The notes below the pieces were generated by a model. It was not told the origin of the DNA. It made no database searches and was given only the letters and a program-made list of their open reading frames with translations. From positions 1 to 34,347 of the forward strand of contig CADBOZ010000034.1 of NCBI GenBank assembly GCA_902796515.1: DNA of 34,347 bases, written 5' to 3'. Below, in pieces: positions 31,837 through 34,347 of this stretch; positions within the stretch are counted from its first letter, which is position 1; each line of letters starts with the position of its first letter. Source of the DNA: an uncultured bacterium (GTDB taxonomy: Bacteria; Cyanobacteriota; Vampirovibrionia; Gastranaerophilales; Gastranaerophilaceae). The position numbers were made by a program, and so were the translations under genes.

Positions 31837-31848
31837 ATTACATGTAAT
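31837..31848. promoter_or_regulatory. Perfect 12-bp palindrome ATTACATGTAAT upstream of ppdK
   Basis: It lies about 90 bp before the ppdK start codon. The half-sites TACA/TGTA are those of BlaI/MecI operators (TACA-N2-TGTA), but with no central 2 bp. It may be an upstream operator for ppdK; it could be chance. Confidence 0.35.
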
Positions 31849-31864
31849 ATTTACAAAACTAAAT

Positions 31865-31933
31865 AAAAAGCGAAAGCCGGTGCGAAAACGAGCTTTCGTC
31901 GAGAAAGCGAGTCGAGCATTATAATTGCGACGT
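31865..31933. repeat. 69-bp direct repeat, copy 1
   Basis: Begins AAAAAGCGAAAGCCGG and ends TAATTGCGACGT. It matches copy 2 (31992-32060) at 67 of 69 positions; the two differences are C here, T there. CGAAAGC (31871-31877) pairs with GCTTTCG (31892-31898); the C-to-T change in copy 2 keeps a G.U pair. It is clearly more GC-rich than the surroundings and contains no gene. It lies in the 474-nt gap between ppdK and the small secreted protein. Confidence 0.9.
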
Positions 31934-31991
31934 AGGATAATCGAGGCTGTTGAGCGACATAGCGAAACAAAGCCGAGATACCCTCAGGAGC

Positions 31992-32060
31992 AAAAAGCGA
32001 AAGCCGGTGCGAAAACGAGCTTTTGTCGAGAAAGCGAGTTGAGCATTATAATTGCGACGT
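31992..32060. repeat. 69-bp direct repeat, copy 2
   Basis: Second copy, 127 bp downstream of the first, separated by a 58-bp spacer of the same unusual composition (many GCGA/CGAG words). No target-site duplication or transposase is visible. The rest of this 474-nt gap holds the ppdK promoter region, the 31837 palindrome and the 32148 inverted repeat; no RNA gene is evident. Confidence 0.9.
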
Positions 32061-32147
32061 GGAAATCTTTGCCTGTAAGGGGGTTGGCATGACAGGAGTT
32101 AATAACGAACACTTTTAATTAAAAATTGTAAAAATTTTAAAAAATAA

Positions 32148-32164
32148 TGTTCAAAAAATGAACA
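32148..32164. promoter_or_regulatory. Inverted repeat TGTTCA-N5-TGAACA
   Basis: A 6-bp perfect inverted repeat around AAAAA, about 60 bp upstream of the small secreted-protein gene and just before its likely TATATAAA -10 region (about 32183-32191). It is a candidate operator. The arms point the opposite way from a Gram-positive/cyanobacterial LexA box (GAAC-N4-GTTC). Confidence 0.4.
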
Positions 32165-32221
32165 AAATAATATTCACATCAGTTATATAAATAGAAAAGT
32201 TAAACAAAAGTGGGGAAAATT

Positions 32222-32533
32222 ATGAAAAAAAAGTTATTATTTTGTTCTGTTATCTTTAGTTTAATATTAAACGCAGGTTTCGCGTATGCCGATAACAGCA
32301 ACAACAGTAATAACTACATAACAATAAATAACATAATTCCCCGATATTCCTCAGGATACGGTAATTACGGCGGAAATATCATGTGTACCGACAGGGGCGG
32401 ATTTTGTGCAAACTCTAACTATATAATGTCATCAAGAAGAACATATTACGCTCCCGCACAATGGAAAAGATTAACATTAAGAGAAAGAAGATTAAGTATC
32501 GGCACTGAAAGAAGTAATTATTACGGATATTAA
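32222..32533 (+). CDS. Small secreted Tyr/Asn/Ser-rich protein
   Basis: A 103-residue protein from ATG 32222 (GGGGA upstream; a GTG four codons earlier is less likely because the Shine-Dalgarno lies between). MKKKLLFCSVIFSLILNAGF begins a clear signal peptide with cleavage after AYA (residue 23). The mature part is rich in Asn, Ser, Tyr and Gly, has two cysteines (MCTDRGGFC) that could form a disulfide, a basic stretch (WKRLTLRERRL) and ends NYYGY. No family is recognised. Its stop codon abuts the stop of the convergent RTX gene with no bases between. Confidence 0.85.
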   Translation: MKKKLLFCSVIFSLILNAGFAYADNSNNSNNYITINNIIPRYSSGYGNYGGNIMCTDRGGFCANSNYIMSSRRTYYAPAQWKRLTLRERRLSIGTERSNYYGY

Positions 32534-34347
32534 TTATGTGTTTTGTGTGTAACATTGAATTAATGCGGCTATGTTTTCCGGTGTTTCTTCTGCGCTCAAT
32601 GCTTCAAATACGCTTGAATAATCGTTATTAGCTTCAAGCCAGTTTAAAACCGAAGATTTTATTGTATCGATTCTTGCTCCAAGCCCGCTATATAATGTAT
32701 CTCGATTATCTTCTTTTGTATAAATTTCTTCAATTAATCCGTTTCCATAATATTCATTGCTTCCAAAGGTTGCTCCTTCTTTAAAATATCCGACCAGCGC
32801 AACAACACCTGATAGTTCTTTATCCAGTTTTGCAATATTAGTCATATTGTTTTGTATGGTTTCTTCATTTTCATCAGTTTTGTACAAAGCAAAAAGGCTG
32901 GTGTTTTCCGTTATTTTACCTTCATTATCCATATCAAAGAAGAATGAGATATTATCTAAATTGCTTGAAAATTTAATTACATCATTTTTACTTGGTTCTA
33001 ATTCGTATATATACGGAACACCATATTCATCAACTTTTACTTTGGAAACAGGGCTTATGTTATCAGCAATTTGCAATACTGTATTTTCATTAAAGCCTAC
33101 AATGTAAGTAGTATTACCTATTAGAGAAATATATGTATCTTTGCCTCCCGTATACGTTATATTATCTTTTCTTGTATATTCGGCTTCACTATATTCAATA
33201 TCAGGACCGGCATACATGAAAATAATATCATTTTTTTTGCTTGTTGTAACGGTTGTTCCGGCTTTATTGGTGGTATATAAAATATTGTTTATATCTTTAT
33301 TCTTAGCATCCAGACCAATATTTGCAACTCTTGCATTTGCTGATTTTGTTGCACTTATTATATATTTTCTTTTTTTATTTTCATCATTAGCATTATTAAT
33401 TAAATAAACTGTTTGAACCTTATTTGTTTTGTAATTAAAGAAATTTTCCAATACAACACCGCTGTCTGTAATTGTGTTCATATTATTAAGACTGTAAATA
33501 TTTGATTTGGTATATCCTAAAATCGGCATCGTATTATATTCATTAATATCATATGTATATTCAAGTGTAATGCTCCCGCTCGAATTATAGATAAAACCAG
33601 CATTATTGTTTGGATCGTTGAATATTACAGTATCGTTGCCGCTGCCGACCTCGATTTTATCATTGCCTAAACTTGCAATAATCGTATCGTTACCGCTGCC
33701 TGCAATTATAGTATCATTACCATCACCGCCATCAATCGTATCGTTACCGCTGCCGCCAAAAATTCTATCATTCCAAGACCCGCCATATATCTTATCATTC
33801 CCGTTATCTCCATAGATAACATTTCTGTCTTCTCCGCCATAAATAATGTCATTACCGGCTCCGCCGTAAATAATATTTTTGCCGTCTCCGCTGTATATTG
33901 TATCGTTCCCGTTGCCTCCGTATATTGTATTGTTTCCGTACTCCCCGTATATTATGTCATCTCCGTTATTACCGTATAATGTATCCTTTCCGTAACCGCC
34001 ATAAATAGTGTCATTACCATCACCGCCATAAATAGTGTCATTACCATCATCACCATAAAGAGTGTCATTTCCTCCCAGTCCTTTTATGATATTATTCCCA
34101 AGATTGCCGTATATAATATTCTCAAATTTATCGCCTGTTGCATTTACATTATCCGTATTTGTTTTTATTGCTTCCTGGGTAACTATGAGAGTAAAACCTT
34201 CCTGATGTTTGTTTGCAAGAGTGTTATTATCTGTGTATGTTACATCATAAAGTGCGGCATATTTAAGTTGTTCCGGAGCAATAAATCTTGTCATCTGATA
34301 ACCTGTATCATGTATAACAAAAGCTATAGGAGTTTCATTTAATGCAG
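32534..34347 (-). CDS. RTX (hemolysin-type Ca2+-binding repeat) protein, 5' end beyond the window
   Basis: The frame stays open to the right edge, so the gene is N-terminally truncated here: 603 residues are visible. ATG 34294 is internal, since the sequence before it (17 codons, ALNETPIAFVIHDTGYQ) continues the protein. After an unassigned 79-residue part come 18 nonapeptide repeats of the G-G-x-G-x-D-x-[IL]-x type, which bind Ca2+ and fold into a parallel beta roll outside the cell. The remaining 360 residues are non-repetitive, beta-rich and without cysteine until the end (QCYTQNT). Such proteins usually leave by a type I system, but no exporter genes are present. The missing N-terminus could hold an enzyme domain. 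Confidence 0.9.
   Translation of the reverse strand, partial: ALNETPIAFVIHDTGYQMTRFIAPEQLKYAALYDVTYTDNNTLANKHQEGFTLIVTQEAIKTNTDNVNATGDKFENIIYGNLGNNIIKGLGGNDTLYGDDGNDTIYGGDGNDTIYGGYGKDTLYGNNGDDIIYGEYGNNTIYGGNGNDTIYSGDGKNIIYGGAGNDIIYGGEDRNVIYGDNGNDKIYGGSWNDRIFGGSGNDTIDGGDGNDTIIAGSGNDTIIASLGNDKIEVGSGNDTVIFNDPNNNAGFIYNSSGSITLEYTYDINEYNTMPILGYTKSNIYSLNNMNTITDSGVVLENFFNYKTNKVQTVYLINNANDENKKRKYIISATKSANARVANIGLDAKNKDINNILYTTNKAGTTVTTSKKNDIIFMYAGPDIEYSEAEYTRKDNITYTGGKDTYISLIGNTTYIVGFNENTVLQIADNISPVSKVKVDEYGVPYIYELEPSKNDVIKFSSNLDNISFFFDMDNEGKITENTSLFALYKTDENEETIQNNMTNIAKLDKELSGVVALVGYFKEGATFGSNEYYGNGLIEEIYTKEDNRDTLYSGLGARIDTIKSSVLNWLEANNDYSSVFEALSAEETPENIAALIQCYTQNT
33623..34108 (-). repeat. RTX nonapeptide array, 18 x 27 bp
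   Basis: Eighteen tandem 27-bp units encode the beta-roll repeats of the RTX protein. Most units have diverged, but 33996-34022 and 34023-34049 are identical over all 27 bases, showing recent duplication. The best Ca2+-binding units read GGDGNDTIY; units such as GGEDRNVIY and GGSWNDRIF have lost consensus residues. Confidence 0.93.

Noticed and set aside
31865-32060. CRISPR array suggested by two direct repeats with a spacer
   Set aside because: Only two copies, 69 bp long with a 58-bp spacer of similar composition to the repeat, and no cas genes nearby.
31880-32100. Open frame through the 69-bp repeats on either strand
   Set aside because: No start with a ribosome-binding site; the minus-strand frame is short and stops within the repeat region. 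Any coding appearance comes from the repeat's GC-rich composition.
32148-32164. LexA/SOS box
   Set aside because: The arms are GTTC...GAAC, the reverse order of the GAAC-N4-GTTC LexA site, with 7-nt spacing.
33141-33815. Plus-strand ORFs opposite the RTX gene, rich in Leu/Pro/Ser
   Set aside because: They are antisense shadows of the 27-bp repeat and of the AT-rich coding region; no ribosome-binding sites.

Overview
The window is a gene-dense, AT-rich bacterial chromosome segment, roughly one third G+C by eye. I read it as a fermentative, diderm gut bacterium, most likely Candidatus Gastranaerophilales (Melainabacteria/Vampirovibrionia). The clues are meso-DAP-type peptidoglycan synthesis (DNPR motif in MurE), the MEP isoprenoid pathway, pyruvate phosphate dikinase beside a Na+-pumping oxaloacetate decarboxylase, no respiratory genes, and proteins with an M[KR]IN[SP]I...NF N-terminus that I associate from memory with that group. 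The lineage call is inference. No tRNA, rRNA, CRISPR array or intact mobile element is visible.

Layout, left to right. 1-4.9 kb: rpsU and its terminator, a small leftward gene, then a rightward cluster speE-aroA-small protein-HEPN-like membrane protein-54-aa ORF-HAD protein. 4.8-6.7 kb: a leftward secreted protein, a putative ADP-ribosyltransferase-fold protein, and a rightward hydrophilic protein. 6.7-10.1 kb: a lone GltA/GltD-type flavoprotein, a Cof-type HAD phosphatase overlapping ispF, and a leftward coiled-coil protein. 10.2-12.6 kb: a TIGR03960-like radical SAM protein, then a two-zinc-finger protein behind a perfect TTGACA-17-TATAAT promoter. 12.6-15 kb: a leftward three-gene operon encoding a stand-alone winged-helix protein, a soluble histidine kinase and a receiver-only response regulator. 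This looks like a two-component system with the response regulator split over two polypeptides. A candidate small RNA is transcribed divergently from it.

15-24.5 kb: class II aldolase, a TPR protein, then a rightward envelope/division operon (mscS-type channel, lipoprotein, BlaI-like repressor, unknown gene, rsmH, ftsL-like, ftsI, murE), with convergent corA. 24.6-31.8 kb: a small helical protein, then the leftward operon birA-oadG-oadA-oadB and ppdK. Together these connect PEP, pyruvate and oxaloacetate, conserve decarboxylation energy as a Na+ gradient, and supply the ligase that biotinylates OadA. 31.8-34.3 kb: a noncoding stretch with two 69-bp direct repeats, a small secreted protein, and a 5'-truncated RTX protein with 18 nonapeptide repeats running off the right edge.

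The most interesting signals are: (i) the split two-component system with a divergent candidate sRNA; (ii) three genes whose start codon lies 6-7 nt after an extended -10 box, implying leaderless mRNAs; (iii) the ADP-ribosyltransferase-like protein carrying the shared N-terminal tag; (iv) the divergent active-site motifs of OadA; (v) the 69-bp repeat pair. Several start sites were moved to internal codons because of Shine-Dalgarno or promoter position; each case is explained in its entry.
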